A DNA stretch of 34,370 nucleotides from Methylobacterium sp. J-088. Lineage in GTDB: Bacteria > Pseudomonadota > Alphaproteobacteria > Rhizobiales > Beijerinckiaceae. The stretch is taken from assembly GCF_022829295.1 (NCBI RefSeq), contig NZ_JAKSYH010000061.1:1-34370 (forward strand), in the 5' to 3' direction. The position numbers and the translations under genes were made by a program. Shown piece after piece: positions 25,423-34,328 of the stretch. The notes beneath the pieces were generated by a model. The model had not been told where the DNA came from, did not search any database, and was given only the letters and a program-made list of their open reading frames with translations. Within the stretch, counting starts at the first letter, position 1. Every line of letters starts with the position of its first letter.

Positions 25423-25777
25423 AAACCCAAAGAACTCGTGCTCACTCGCATGAACGAAGTGAATGCGTCAGAGCACCAGCGGTGACGAGCTCGGCTGCTT
25501 GCCTTCTTCCGGAGACGTGAATGCAGGCTCTGCGGGAGGGCCGATGCCCTTGTGGCGGTCTCCGGGCTCCGGGCGATCAACCGAAAGCTCCGTGGCGGCG
25601 GCTTCCCCGCCTTGCGGGCCCCCCGAATCATCCCGCCAAGGCCTAAGTGGCCAAACTCGCGAACAACCTGTCCGCCCCGTACTCGCACGGGTGCAACCAC
25701 GCAGCTTATGGTTCCTCGAAAGTGTGATAGCGTATACCCCGAGTTCGATTTACCCGTCCTTAAATTCGGTGTGCGCA
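25423..25777. other. 355-bp gap without a recognised gene
   Basis: Frames are open on both strands, but none gives a protein I can name. A short inverted repeat CGCAT/ATGCG occurs at about 25448-25468. The right half becomes visibly A+T-richer toward the next gene. It may be the remains of a repeat or inserted element; I cannot show ends or target duplications. Confidence 0.35.
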
Positions 25778-26221
25778 ATGGCAATTCTACGTCCTCTGAT
25801 ATTCTCACTCATACTATATGCGTCGCTCACAGAACCATCGAATTCTCAATGGAGTCCATTTGGTCGAGTACTCGACGTTACGATTACAAATGATTGCGTC
25901 AAGACCTTGGGTGAGATCGCTTTGGCGAAGCCGGATGGTATTTTTTATTGTCCGGTACGGGCTCAGGAGATCGATGCTCAGGTCGAGGATGCAAGTCACT
26001 TCTATCTCGTTCAAGCCTACGGACAGCTAGCGATCCACAACAGCTCCAGGAAGCTGGCCGATTGCTGGGCGGCCCATCAGCTCGCACGCGCTCCGAACGG
26101 CCGGCACTACATCGAACAGTGGATTCGCCACTGGAAGACGTATGGGGTTTGGAACGCGACATACGGTCGACCCGAGCAGAGGATTGCCAACGTTCGAAGC
26201 TGCTGCGCCTGCGGGATTTGA
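25778..26221 (+). CDS. Exported six-cysteine hypothetical protein
   Basis: A 147-residue protein with a signal peptide (LRPLIFSLILYASLTEPSNS, cleavage near residue 24). The mature part has six cysteines (40, 58, 96, 142, 143, 145), the last three clustered as SCCACGI at the very end, consistent with disulfides or a metal site outside the cytoplasm. Several Trp and His residues (HYIEQWIRHWKTYGVW) stand out. By hand count the first 80 nt are about 44% G+C, far below neighbouring genes, which points to recent transfer. The ORF stays open to 25463 but the ATG at 25778 begins the signal peptide. No family recognised. Confidence 0.65.
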   Translation: MAILRPLIFSLILYASLTEPSNSQWSPFGRVLDVTITNDCVKTLGEIALAKPDGIFYCPVRAQEIDAQVEDASHFYLVQAYGQLAIHNSSRKLADCWAAHQLARAPNGRHYIEQWIRHWKTYGVWNATYGRPEQRIANVRSCCACGI

Positions 26222-26360
26222 ACGTGTGGCGCCTTCGGCACAGGAAACACCCGTCGCCCGAGAGCCGAGCCCAACCGCGCCGCCCTCGAGCACGGCTCAA
26301 AAACGATGGTGGGTCGCACTCTCGTACGCCGAACCGGAAGACACTGCGGCAGAGAGCGCT

Positions 26361-26687
26361 TCAGCCGGGAATGCTGATCAGCCAAGCGCGGATGCGGCCA
26401 GCGAGAAGCGGCTTGGCCCGGGCAACGTCTTCCTCGTCGAGGAGCGGAGAGCCCGTCAGCGCGGCGAGATAAGCCTCCTCGGGGGTCCGGCAGGCCCGAA
26501 AGGCGGCATCCGCCGCCAGATCCCGTGCGGTGAGCGCGGACTGGATCCGGAAGTTACGGGCGAGGCAGTCGCGCCAGAGCGCGTGTCGCGTCGCAGTCTC
26601 GCCCGTCGCCCGCGCCGGGCAGGCCATCGCGACGAGGAGCACGGCCATCAGGAGCGGAACCGGCGAAAAGACGCGGGGTTGCGGCAT
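26361..26687 (-). CDS. Small exported hypothetical protein
   Basis: A 108-residue protein with a signal peptide (VPLLMAVLLVAMACPARA, cut near residue 27). The mature part is about 80 residues, mostly helical, with Cys41 and Cys66 able to form a disulfide (RDCLARNF and FRACRTPEEA). Such small helical two-cysteine periplasmic proteins are frequent in Methylobacterium; no function known. The gap 26222-26360 between it and the previous gene has an open plus-strand frame of uncertain meaning. Confidence 0.7.
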   Translation of the reverse strand: MPQPRVFSPVPLLMAVLLVAMACPARATGETATRHALWRDCLARNFRIQSALTARDLAADAAFRACRTPEEAYLAALTGSPLLDEEDVARAKPLLAGRIRAWLISIPG

Positions 26688-26823
26688 CGATCAGGCACTC
26701 CGTCCCTGACCAGAGTGCCGTGGACGCAGTTAGCGCCCGGTTAACACGCACCCCGCTCCGACGCGGAATCTTCGTCCAAAAGCCGGCTTGGTTGGCACAG
26801 GTCGGGCCGCGTCGAGAGCCGTC

Positions 26824-27456
26824 TCAGCGGTTCGCGGTCGTGACCGGAGAGGTGACGCCGCCGAGCGACACCCAGGCGACCGCGTCCTGGCTCTCGCGCT
26901 TGATGAACACGTAGCCGGTCCTGTGCCAGGGCAGGATCGCGTTGGTCTTGTTGTCGAGCACCAGATCGCCCCGGTCGGTGATCAGGGTCAGCACGGCGTG
27001 GCCCTCGCCCTTCTCGTCGATCACCACGGTCATGCGCATCGCCCGGCGCGGCAGCCCGGCCTCGGCCAGGAGGTGGCGCTTGAGCAGCTGGAAGTCCTCG
27101 CAGTCGCCGATGCCGTCCTCGGCCAGGTCCCAGCGGTCGGCCACGTGCAGGTGGTCCTGATCGGTCATCGGCTCCACCGCCTTGTTGACCCGGCGGTTGA
27201 CCGACACGATCGTCGCCCAGGTGGCGGGCGTGAGGCTGATGCGGGCCGGCTCGGTCCGGTCGACCGCACACTCGGACACGTAGCCCTGGCAGAACGTCAC
27301 CCAGGCCGCGATCGGCTTCGCATCACCCAGGGTGGTGGCACCGGCCTCCATGGGCAGGCTGGCGAGGGTCTGGGCCTCGGCCGTGGCGGCGAGACCGAGC
27401 AGCGCCGCAGCACCGGCCAGCGCCCCCCGAACCATCCTGAAAAGCCCCGCGCCCAT
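26824..27456 (-). CDS. Transglutaminase-like cysteine peptidase (BTLCP family)
   Basis: A 210-residue exported protein of the bacterial transglutaminase-like cysteine proteinase family (LapG-like, PF06035). A signal peptide covers about residues 1-28 (ends ATAEA-QT). The catalytic triad is visible: Cys119 in GIGDCEDFQLLKR, His153 in GEGHAVLTL and Asp168 in LVLDNK. LapG relatives cut surface adhesins under c-di-GMP control, but this member lies alone with no adhesin or LapD nearby, so its substrate is unknown. I use the ATG at 27456; Met at 27435 and the upstream extension to 27528 are alternatives. Confidence 0.9.
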   Translation of the reverse strand: MGAGLFRMVRGALAGAAALLGLAATAEAQTLASLPMEAGATTLGDAKPIAAWVTFCQGYVSECAVDRTEPARISLTPATWATIVSVNRRVNKAVEPMTDQDHLHVADRWDLAEDGIGDCEDFQLLKRHLLAEAGLPRRAMRMTVVIDEKGEGHAVLTLITDRGDLVLDNKTNAILPWHRTGYVFIKRESQDAVAWVSLGGVTSPVTTANR

Positions 27457-27643
27457 CGAACCCGTCCCCGTTGTCGAGGCCAGAATTGCGCCGCAGAGCC
27501 TCCGCGGCGCTGAAAGCGATGCGCGCAATTTTATCGATTCGCCGCAGGGCCCCGGGTCATGCGTGACAGCGTCGACGGGTGGCTTGGGAAGCTCGGCAAA
27601 TCCGCGCTGTCGGCTTCGGGAAACAGAAACCTTGAGGGATCGT

Positions 27644-27895
27644 TCAAGGCCCCAGAAGCTTCACGAAGGCGGCGCCGGCTCCGAAGAACGCGGCTCCGGC
27701 CGCCATCCCGGCCAAGGCGACCTGCCAAGGGGCGAGCGCCCGTTCGCGCTCCAGCTTCGCTGCCTCGGCTATCAACGTCTTTTGTTCGGCGACGAATTTT
27801 TGTGACTCGTCCATCGCACGGAAAACGCGCGTGATCTGCTCGGCAAGATCGGGGAGTCCGGCGTTGAGGTCTCGGCCATCGGCCCTGATTCTCAA
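27644..27895 (-). CDS. Small coiled-coil membrane protein
   Basis: 83 residues from a TTG start at 27895 (GAGGAT eight bases upstream), or 56 from the ATG at 27814. An amphipathic, coiled-coil-like segment (DLAEQITRVFRAMDESQKFVAEQ to AAKLERERALAP) is followed by one membrane helix (WQVALAGMAAGAAFFGAGAAFV) and a short tail. Similar small proteins with a repeating FVAEQ-type helix and a terminal membrane span occur in Methylobacterium, some near prophages, by memory; a holin-like role is possible but unproven. Confidence 0.65.
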   Translation of the reverse strand: MRIRADGRDLNAGLPDLAEQITRVFRAMDESQKFVAEQKTLIAEAAKLERERALAPWQVALAGMAAGAAFFGAGAAFVKLLGP

Positions 27896-27953
27896 GCGTT
27901 TCGATCCTCATAATCTGAGCACTAACTGACAGGACGGCAAGGACCGACTCCGC

Positions 27954-29687
27954 TCACCCCGCCGTCTGATCGAGCTTGCGCTCCGCCTCGCCCTTTAGCT
28001 CCGGGAAGTCGGCCTGCGTGTAGGCCCGGCCGCGATGGGGATCCTCGGTGATGCCCACGTGCTCCAGGCGACGCAGCTGCACCCGGCGGATCTTGCCCGA
28101 GATGGTCTTGGGCAATTCAGTGACAAATTCCAGCGCGCGCAGGCGCTTGAAGGTGGCGAGCCGCGCGTTGGTGAAGCGGAAGATGTCCAGCGCCGTCTCG
28201 GGCCCCGCGGAGGCACCCGCCACGAGCGACACGTAGGCCTTGGGGATCGTGTGGCGCATCGGGTCCGGCACCGGGACAACCGCGGCTTCCGCCACCGCCG
28301 GATGCTCGATCAGTACGCTTTCCAGTTCGAACGGGCTGATCCGATAGCCGGAGGATTTGAATACGTCGTCGGCCCGGCCCACGAAGGTGAAGCAGCCCTC
28401 CCCGTCCACGAAAGCCACGTCGCCGGTGCGGTAGAGGTCGCCCCCCGCCCCCGACAGGTGGCCCTGGCCGTCGTCATAGCCCTGCATCAGGCCCGCGGGG
28501 CGATGCGCGCCCAGTTCCAGGCAGACCTCCCCCTCGGAGGCCGGCTGGCCGTCGGCGTCGCGCACGCGCACCCGGTAGCCCGGGAGCGGCCGGCCCAACG
28601 CCCCGGGCACGACCGGCTGGCCCGGCGTGTTGGCCATCAGCGCGGTGGTCTCGGTCTGGCCGTAGCCGTCGCGGATCGTGAGGCCCCAGGCGGTCTTCAC
28701 GCGCTCGATCACCTCCGGGTTCAGGGGCTCGCCGGCCGCGCAGACCTCGCGCAGGGCGAGTCGCTTCCCGGTCAGATCCTCTTGAATGATCATCCGCCAG
28801 ACCGTCGGTGGCGCGCACAGGGTGGTCGCGCCGGTGCGCTCCAGCTGCGTCAGCAGCGCGGTGGCGTTGAACGGTGCTTGGTTGATCACCAGGATCGTCG
28901 CGCCCGCGTTCCAGGGCGCGAAGAACGACGACCACGCGTGCTTCGCCCAGCCCGGCGAGGAGACGTTGCAGTGGATGTCGCCGGGCTGGAGCCCGAGCCA
29001 GTACATGGTCGAGAGCGCGCCCACCGGATAGGAGCGGTGGCTGTGGCGAACCAGCTTCGGCTTCGCCGTGGTGCCGGAGGTGAAGTAGAGGAGCAGCGGG
29101 TCGTCGGCCCCGGTCGCCGCGTCCGGCGCGAAGGTGTCGGGCGACCCGAACGCGTCGTCATACGTGCTCCAGCCCTCCATCGCGGGGCCGGTGACGATGC
29201 GGATCGCATCCCCAATGTCGAGACCGGCAAAGCGCGCGATCTGCTCTGGCCCGGCGACGATCGCCCGGGGGCGGCCGCGGGCGAGGCGGTCGGCGAGTTC
29301 GTCGGCGGTGAGCAGCGTGGTCGCCGGGATGACCACGGCGCCGAGCTTCATCGCCGCCAGCATGGTCTCCCAGAGGGCCGGAACGTTGCCGAGGAGCAGG
29401 AGCAGGTGGTCGCCGCGCTTCAGGCCGCGCTGACGCAGGTGATTGGCGACTTGGTTGGAGCGCCGGGCAAGCTCGCCGAAGGTCAGGCTCTGCTCGGCGC
29501 CGCTGCCAGCCTCGACGATCCGCAAAGCGGCACGGTCCCGGCTCTCGGGGCCGGCGAGGACTGCGTCGAACCAGTCGAGCGCCCAGTTGAACGGAACCGG
29601 CTCCGGCCACGCGAAGGCCGAGACGGCGGCGGCGTAATCGGTGCGGTGGGCCAGCAGCAGGTCGCGGGCCTCCTGGAAGCTCGGCAT
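27954..29687 (-). CDS. AMP-forming acyl-CoA synthetase
   Basis: A 577-residue adenylate-forming enzyme (ANL superfamily, medium-chain acyl-CoA synthetase-like). The ATP loop is YFTSGTTAKPK (201-211), the GYGQTETT motif lies near 345, RTGDVAFVDGEG near 425 and the C-terminal catalytic lysine is Lys532 in PKTISGKIRR. It activates a carboxylic acid to its CoA ester in the cytoplasm. Its location downstream of valine-type catabolic genes suggests isobutyrate or another short branched or medium-chain acid as substrate. A strong AGGAGG lies about ten bases before the ATG. Confidence 0.92.
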   Translation of the reverse strand: MPSFQEARDLLLAHRTDYAAAVSAFAWPEPVPFNWALDWFDAVLAGPESRDRAALRIVEAGSGAEQSLTFGELARRSNQVANHLRQRGLKRGDHLLLLLGNVPALWETMLAAMKLGAVVIPATTLLTADELADRLARGRPRAIVAGPEQIARFAGLDIGDAIRIVTGPAMEGWSTYDDAFGSPDTFAPDAATGADDPLLLYFTSGTTAKPKLVRHSHRSYPVGALSTMYWLGLQPGDIHCNVSSPGWAKHAWSSFFAPWNAGATILVINQAPFNATALLTQLERTGATTLCAPPTVWRMIIQEDLTGKRLALREVCAAGEPLNPEVIERVKTAWGLTIRDGYGQTETTALMANTPGQPVVPGALGRPLPGYRVRVRDADGQPASEGEVCLELGAHRPAGLMQGYDDGQGHLSGAGGDLYRTGDVAFVDGEGCFTFVGRADDVFKSSGYRISPFELESVLIEHPAVAEAAVVPVPDPMRHTIPKAYVSLVAGASAGPETALDIFRFTNARLATFKRLRALEFVTELPKTISGKIRRVQLRRLEHVGITEDPHRGRAYTQADFPELKGEAERKLDQTAG

Positions 29688-29731
29688 GGTCGTTCCCCCT
29701 CCTCGTCGTTGCCTCTCCTGTCCCGGCTTCT

Positions 29732-30169
29732 TCAGGCCGGGATCAGATCCTCGCCGGCTTCGCCGCGCCCGAGGCGCTGGACCATGGCGGCGTGGAACTC
29801 ACGGATCGCCCCGGCAATGGCTCCGACGCTGCGGCCGTTGCGGGCGACGTCATCGGCGTTCAGCGCGATCAGGCCGGCCGTATAGCCGGCCTCGTTGTGC
29901 TCGAAAGGATTAGCGTAGAGCCATGTCCACCAGTCCCGGGCCGGGATCAGGCTCGCGCCGGGCTTGACCCGCAGGGCCGCCAGGAAGCGGAAGCGGCGCG
30001 CCAGTTCCCTCCGCCACACCGCCCGCGTCTCCGGCGCCACGTCGAAGGCCAGCAGCTTCACGAGGTGCTCGTTGATGGTCTCCTCGCGGCCCCGCGCCTT
30101 CTGGGCGACGATCGCGCGGGGGAAGGCCATCTCGAACCGGTGTTCCGAATCGTGGTCCAGGACATCCAT
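29732..30169 (-). CDS. Conserved hypothetical protein in the catabolic cluster
   Basis: 145 residues from the ATG at 30169, 14 bp after the enoyl-CoA hydratase stop and 44 bp before the acyl-CoA synthetase. It is soluble, mainly helical, with Trp-rich ARDWWTWLYANPFEHNEAGY near residues 78-96. No signal peptide or known motif. Coding is supported by the tight fit between two operon genes and by the natural-looking composition. I do not recognise the family; a role tied to acyl-CoA metabolism is inference from position only. Confidence 0.75.
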   Translation of the reverse strand: MDVLDHDSEHRFEMAFPRAIVAQKARGREETINEHLVKLLAFDVAPETRAVWRRELARRFRFLAALRVKPGASLIPARDWWTWLYANPFEHNEAGYTAGLIALNADDVARNGRSVGAIAGAIREFHAAMVQRLGRGEAGEDLIPA

Positions 30170-30183
30170 GGCCTGTTGCCCGT

Positions 30184-30963
30184 TCAGGTGTTCTCGAACC
30201 GGGGCGGTCGCTTCTCCACGAAGGCGGCCATGCCCTCCTTCTGATCCTTGGTGGCGAACATGGCATGGAACACCCGCCGCTCGAAGCGGATGCCCTCTGT
30301 CAGCGTGGTCTCGTAGGAGCGGTTGACCGCCTCCTTGGTCATCATGGCGATCGGCAGCGACATTGACGCGATCGTCGCGGCCGCCTTCAGGGATTCGTCG
30401 AGGAGCTGGTCGGCGGCGATCACCCGCGAGACGAGGCCCGCGCGCTCGGCCTCGGCGGCGTCCATCATCCGGCCGGTGAGGCACATCTCCATGGCCTTGG
30501 CCTTGCCGACGAAGCGGGTCAGCCGCTGGCTGCCGCCGATTCCCGGCATCACCCCGAGCTTGATCTCGGGCTGGCCGAATTGCGCGGTGTCGGCCGCCAG
30601 GATGATGTCGCACATCATGGCGAGTTCGCAGCCGCCGCCCAGCGCGTATCCCGCCACCGCGGCGATGATCGGCGTGCGTACGGCGACGAACCGGTCCCAG
30701 TCGCCGAACCGGTCGCCCGCGTACATCTCCGCGTAGGTGGCGTGCTGCATCTCCTTGATGTCGGCCCCGGCCGCGAAGGCCTTGGCCGAACCGGTCAGCA
30801 CGATGCAGCCGATTCCCGGATCGGCATCCGCCTCGGTCGCCGCCTGGATCACCTCCCGGGTGAGCTGGAGATTGATGGCGTTGAGCGCCTTGGGCCGGTT
30901 GAGGGTGATCAGCCGGACGCGCCCGCGCGTCTCGGTCAGGATCGTTTCGTATGGGTCGCTCAC
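30184..30963 (-). CDS. Enoyl-CoA hydratase
   Basis: A 259-residue crotonase-family enzyme. Both catalytic glutamates are present: Glu113 in [12 protein letters not shown] and Glu133 in [18 protein letters not shown]. The oxyanion-hole segment is [10 protein letters not shown] (63-72). This is the profile of a true short-chain enoyl-CoA hydratase; in this cluster it would hydrate methacrylyl-CoA in valine breakdown, and may also act on crotonyl-CoA. The GTG start at 30963 overlaps the stop of the 3-hydroxyisobutyrate dehydrogenase gene by four bases (GTGA), with GGGAGG upstream. Confidence 0.94.
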   Translation of the reverse strand: MSDPYETILTETRGRVRLITLNRPKALNAINLQLTREVIQAATEADADPGIGCIVLTGSAKAFAAGADIKEMQHATYAEMYAGDRFGDWDRFVAVRTPIIAAVAGYALGGGCELAMMCDIILAADTAQFGQPEIKLGVMPGIGGSQRLTRFVGKAKAMEMCLTGRMMDAAEAERAGLVSRVIAADQLLDESLKAAATIASMSLPIAMMTKEAVNRSYETTLTEGIRFERRVFHAMFATKDQKEGMAAFVEKRPPRFENT

Positions 30964-31853
30964 GACTCGCCTCCCTGCCCGCGCAGCATACGGATGATCG
31001 CGGAAAAGTCCTCGCCCCCGTGGCCGGAACTTTCGAACAACCCGTAGAGCTGCGCGGCCTCGGCGCCGAGCGGCGTGGCCGCACCGGAGGCGAGCGCCGC
31101 GGCCTGGGCGAGGCGGAGGTCCTTGAGCATCAGCGCGGCGGCAAAACCCGGCTTGTAACTGTTGTTGGCCGGAGAGGTCGGCACCGGGCCCGGCACCGGG
31201 CAGTAGGTGGTCAGCGACCAGCACTGGCCCGAGGAGACCGAAGCCACGTCGTAGAGCGCCTGATGCGACAGGCCGAGTTTTTCGCCCAGCGCGAAGGCCT
31301 CGCCAACGGCGATCATCGAGATACCGAGGATCATGTTGTTGCAGATCTTGGCCGCCTGCCCGGCCCCGGCCGCGCCGCAATGGAACACGTTCTTGCCCAT
31401 CGCCTTCAGCAGCGGCTCGGCCCTGGCGAAGGCCGCTTCGGCGCCGCCGGCCATGAAGGTCAGCGTGCCGGCCTTGGCGCCGCCGGTTCCCCCCGAGACC
31501 GGTGCGTCCACCGACAGGCAGCCCCGCGCCTCGGCCAGTGCATGGGCCCTGCGGGCGCTCTCGACGTCGATGGTGGAGGAATCGATCAGCAGCGTGCCGG
31601 CGGGCACGGCTTCGACGAGTTGCGTCCAGACCTCGATGACGTGCCGCCCGGCGGGCAGCATGGTGATCACGACGTCGGCGCCCTCGGCCGCCTCCAGGGC
31701 CGAACCCGCCACCGTGACGCCCGCGGCGCGGGCGGCCTCCAGCGAGGCCGGCACCAGATCGAAGCCACGCACCGTATGCCCCGCCTTCACGAGGTTGGCC
31801 GCCATGGGGCCGCCCATGTTGCCGAGACCGATGAACCCGATGGTCTGCGCCAT
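30960..31853 (-). CDS. mmsB: 3-hydroxyisobutyrate dehydrogenase
   Basis: An NAD-dependent beta-hydroxyacid dehydrogenase of 297 residues. The N-terminal Rossmann motif is [13 protein letters not shown] (6-18), the substrate-binding [11 protein letters not shown] is at 116-126 and catalytic Lys169 lies in [11 protein letters not shown]. It oxidises 3-hydroxyisobutyrate to methylmalonate semialdehyde in valine catabolism. The ATG at 31853 begins at the conserved N-terminus and has GGGAGGG upstream. Methylmalonate-semialdehyde dehydrogenase (mmsA), the next enzyme of the pathway, is not in the window. Confidence 0.93.
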   Translation of the reverse strand: MAQTIGFIGLGNMGGPMAANLVKAGHTVRGFDLVPASLEAARAAGVTVAGSALEAAEGADVVITMLPAGRHVIEVWTQLVEAVPAGTLLIDSSTIDVESARRAHALAEARGCLSVDAPVSGGTGGAKAGTLTFMAGGAEAAFARAEPLLKAMGKNVFHCGAAGAGQAAKICNNMILGISMIAVGEAFALGEKLGLSHQALYDVASVSSGQCWSLTTYCPVPGPVPTSPANNSYKPGFAAALMLKDLRLAQAAALASGAATPLGAEAAQLYGLFESSGHGGEDFSAIIRMLRGQGGES

Positions 31854-31929
31854 CCAACCCTCCCTGTCTTGTATCTCGCCCCTACCCACTTCAACGGCAG
31901 CCTGACCGGTCTATGACGGGCTCGACGCG

Positions 31930-32033
31930 CCCCCTCTCCCGTGCGGGAGAGGGTTGGGGTGAGGGATACGCCCTCTCCGGAAAAACCTGATCCCTTACCC
32001 TGTCCCTCTCCCGCACGGGAGAGGGGACCCGCG
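31930..32033. repeat. Paired inverted palindromic repeat
   Basis: Two hairpins stand in opposite orientation. The left is CCCTCTCCCG (31932-31941) with CGGGAGAGGG (31944-31953), followed by TTGGGGTGAGGGA. The right is CCCTCTCCCG (32004-32013) with CGGGAGAGGG (32016-32025), preceded by TCCCTTACCCTG. Together they make arms of about 36-40 bp around a 24-bp centre. It occupies most of the gap between the hydrolase and dehydrogenase genes and could act as a bidirectional terminator-like structure or an mRNA stabiliser. Confidence 0.75.
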
Positions 32034-32091
32034 CTCCTATGAAGATCCGGGGGCAGCGCCCCGGAGCCGGGCTGGGGCGAGCGGCCTCACA

Positions 32092-33153
32092 TCACACCGC
32101 ACCCGTCCGCGACTCCGGAAAAACCGGATCCGCGCGCCGCTCGAGCCAGCGGGCGATCCGGGCGGGGTCGACGGCGTCCAGGGTCGGCGGGTTCCAGCGG
32201 GGGGTCTTGTCCTTGTCGATCACCGCGGCGCGGATGCCCTCGCGGAGATCGCCCTCCGCCAGGACGGCGAGCGAGGCATGGAACTCGCGCTCCAGGCAGG
32301 CCTCCAGCTTCGCGGAACCGCGGCCGAGGCGCAGCAGGCAGAGCGTGAGGACGAGGCTCGTCGGCGCCTTGCTCAGGAGGGTTTTTCGCGTCGCGGCGGC
32401 GAAATCCGAGCCGTCGGCGGCGAGGGCCGCCAGGATCTCATCCACGAGGTCGAAGGCGAAGCACCGGTCGATCACGGCGCGATGCGCCGCGAGCGGGGTC
32501 GAACCGGGATCCTGCGCGAGGCGCACGATGACGTCCCGCACGCCCGCATCCCCGGCATCCGGCGGGAGCGCCGAGAGCGCGTCGATCAGGTCGGGGAGCG
32601 CCGCAGAGGGCACCATGGCGTCGGCGAAGTTGCAAAAGATCGCGTCGGCGGCACCCATCGGCTCGCCGGTGAGGCCGAGGTAGGTACCCGTCTCGCCCGG
32701 TGCCCGCGGCAGCAGCCACGTGCCACCGACATCCGGAAAGTAGCCGATACCGGTCTCCGGCATGGCGACGCGGGAGCGCTCGGTGACGATCCGGTGGGCG
32801 GCATGGCCGGCGAGCCCGACGCCGCCACCCATGGTGATGCCGTCCATCACCGCCACGAACGGTTTTTCGTAACAGGCGATGCGCGCATCGAGCCGGTACT
32901 CGTCCCGCCAGAATTGTTCCGCCGCGACCGTGTCGGTGCTGTCATAGAGGGTGCGCAGATCGCCGCCGGCGCAGAGGCCGCGCTCGCCTTCGCCGGTGAG
33001 CAGCACCGCGGCGAGGCCCGGATCCGCCGAGAACTGGTCGAGCGCTTGGTCGATCTCACCCACCATCCCGTGAGTCAGGGCGTTCAGGGCCTTTGGCCGG
33101 TTAAGCCGCAGGCGCCCCAGGGCGCCGACGCGCTCGACGATCATGTCGCTCAT
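32092..33153 (-). CDS. 3-hydroxyisobutyryl-CoA hydrolase
   Basis: A 353-residue crotonase-fold hydrolase of the HIBCH type. MGGGVGLAGHAAHRIVTE (108-125) carries the oxyanion glycines, and the active-site Glu133 (MPETGIGYFPDVGG) and Asp141 are present. It is about 100 residues longer than simple hydratases, as expected for HIBCH, with the C-terminal DKDKTPRWNPPTL signature. It releases free 3-hydroxyisobutyrate from the CoA ester in valine breakdown. Its ATG overlaps the acyl-CoA dehydrogenase stop by four bases. Confidence 0.94.
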   Translation of the reverse strand: MSDMIVERVGALGRLRLNRPKALNALTHGMVGEIDQALDQFSADPGLAAVLLTGEGERGLCAGGDLRTLYDSTDTVAAEQFWRDEYRLDARIACYEKPFVAVMDGITMGGGVGLAGHAAHRIVTERSRVAMPETGIGYFPDVGGTWLLPRAPGETGTYLGLTGEPMGAADAIFCNFADAMVPSAALPDLIDALSALPPDAGDAGVRDVIVRLAQDPGSTPLAAHRAVIDRCFAFDLVDEILAALAADGSDFAAATRKTLLSKAPTSLVLTLCLLRLGRGSAKLEACLEREFHASLAVLAEGDLREGIRAAVIDKDKTPRWNPPTLDAVDPARIARWLERRADPVFPESRTGAV

Positions 33154-34295
33154 CGGTGCCCCCCGGTCATCGCGCGGGCGATGATCACCCGCATGATCTC
33201 GTTGGTGCCCTCCAGGATCTGGTGCACGCGCAGATCCCGAACGATCTTCTCCACGGCATACTCAGCGAGGTAGCCGTAGCCGCCATGCAGTTGCAGCGCG
33301 TCGTTCGCCACCGCGAAGGCCGCGTCGGTGACGTGGCGCTTCGCCATGGCGCACAGCTGCGTGGCGGTGGGGTCCTTGGCGTCGAGCGCGGCGGCCGCGT
33401 GGCGCAGGAAGGTGCGCGAGACTTCGAGGCTGGTCGCCATATCGGCGAGCCGGAACTGCAGCGCCTGGAAGTCGGTGAGCTTAGCCCCGAAGGCGCGCCG
33501 GTCGCTCATATAGGCGAGCGCCTTATCGAGGGCGGCCTGCGCGCCGCCGAGCGAGCAGGCGGCGATGTTGAGCCGGCCGCCGTCGAGACCGCTCATGGCG
33601 ATACGGAAGCCCTGGCCCTCCGCGCCGAGGCGGTTGCCCGCCGGCACGCGGCAGCCGTCGAAGCGCACCGCCCGGGTCGGCTGGGCGTTCCAGCCCATCT
33701 TGCGCTCCTCGGCCCCGAACGACAGGCCGGGCGTGCCTTTCTCCACCACCACGGCCGAGATGCCCCGCGGGCCGGCCTCGCCGGTGCGGACCATGCAGAC
33801 ATAGAGGTCGCTGACGCCCGCACCCGAGATGAACTGCTTCTCGCCGGTGAGCACGTAATGGTCGCCGTCCCGCTCGGCGCGGGTGCGGAGCGCCGCCGCG
33901 TCGGAACCCGAGCCCGGCTCGGTGAGGCAGTAGCTCGCGATGGTGTCCATGCCCATCAGGGCCGGGAGCCAGCGGTTGCGCTGGTCGGCGTCGCCATAGG
34001 CGTCGATCATCCAGGCGCACATGTTGTGGATCGACAGGAACGCCGCCACGGTCGGGCAGCCGGTGCTCAGCGCCTCGAAGATCAGGGCGGCGTCGAGGCG
34101 CGACAGGCCGGAGCCGCCGACATCCTCGCGGACATAGATGCCCGCCATGCCCAGCGCGGCGGCTGCCCGCAGGGTCTCGATCGGGAAGGTCTTGTCGCGG
34201 TCCCAGTCGAGGGCGTGGGGGGCGATGTGCTCGGCCGCGAAGCCGAGGGCCATCTCGCGGATCGCGGTTCGATCCTCATCGAGCCCGAAACTCAT
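33150..34295 (-). CDS. Acyl-CoA dehydrogenase (isobutyryl-CoA type)
   Basis: A 381-residue FAD flavoprotein of the acyl-CoA dehydrogenase family. The FAD/substrate motif YCLTEPGSGSD is at 122-132. The catalytic base is Glu362 in ILEGTNEIM, the position used by short-chain and isobutyryl-CoA dehydrogenases. LHGGYGYLAEYAVEKIVRDLR is the second family signature. With HIBCH, MmsB and the hydratase downstream it most likely oxidises isobutyryl-CoA to methacrylyl-CoA, passing electrons to ETF. First visible gene of this block. Confidence 0.94.
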   Translation of the reverse strand: MSFGLDEDRTAIREMALGFAAEHIAPHALDWDRDKTFPIETLRAAAALGMAGIYVREDVGGSGLSRLDAALIFEALSTGCPTVAAFLSIHNMCAWMIDAYGDADQRNRWLPALMGMDTIASYCLTEPGSGSDAAALRTRAERDGDHYVLTGEKQFISGAGVSDLYVCMVRTGEAGPRGISAVVVEKGTPGLSFGAEERKMGWNAQPTRAVRFDGCRVPAGNRLGAEGQGFRIAMSGLDGGRLNIAACSLGGAQAALDKALAYMSDRRAFGAKLTDFQALQFRLADMATSLEVSRTFLRHAAAALDAKDPTATQLCAMAKRHVTDAAFAVANDALQLHGGYGYLAEYAVEKIVRDLRVHQILEGTNEIMRVIIARAMTGGHR

Positions 34296-34328
34296 GGGCG
34301 TGGCTCCGAAAGTTCAGACGGACGCTTT

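Noticed and set aside
26200..26290. tRNA-like GGATTTGAAC stretch near 26211
   Set aside because: The T-loop resemblance is not backed by a pairing T-stem, anticodon arm or acceptor end; most of it lies at the end of, or just after, the six-cysteine gene.
26142..26744. Plus-strand 200-residue open frame after the six-cysteine protein
   Set aside because: It overlaps the opposite-strand exported protein at 26361-26687, which has a proper signal peptide; the plus frame has no clear start or domain.
28035..29885. 616-residue open frame antisense to the acyl-CoA synthetase
   Set aside because: Shadow of a well-supported gene; no recognisable domain.
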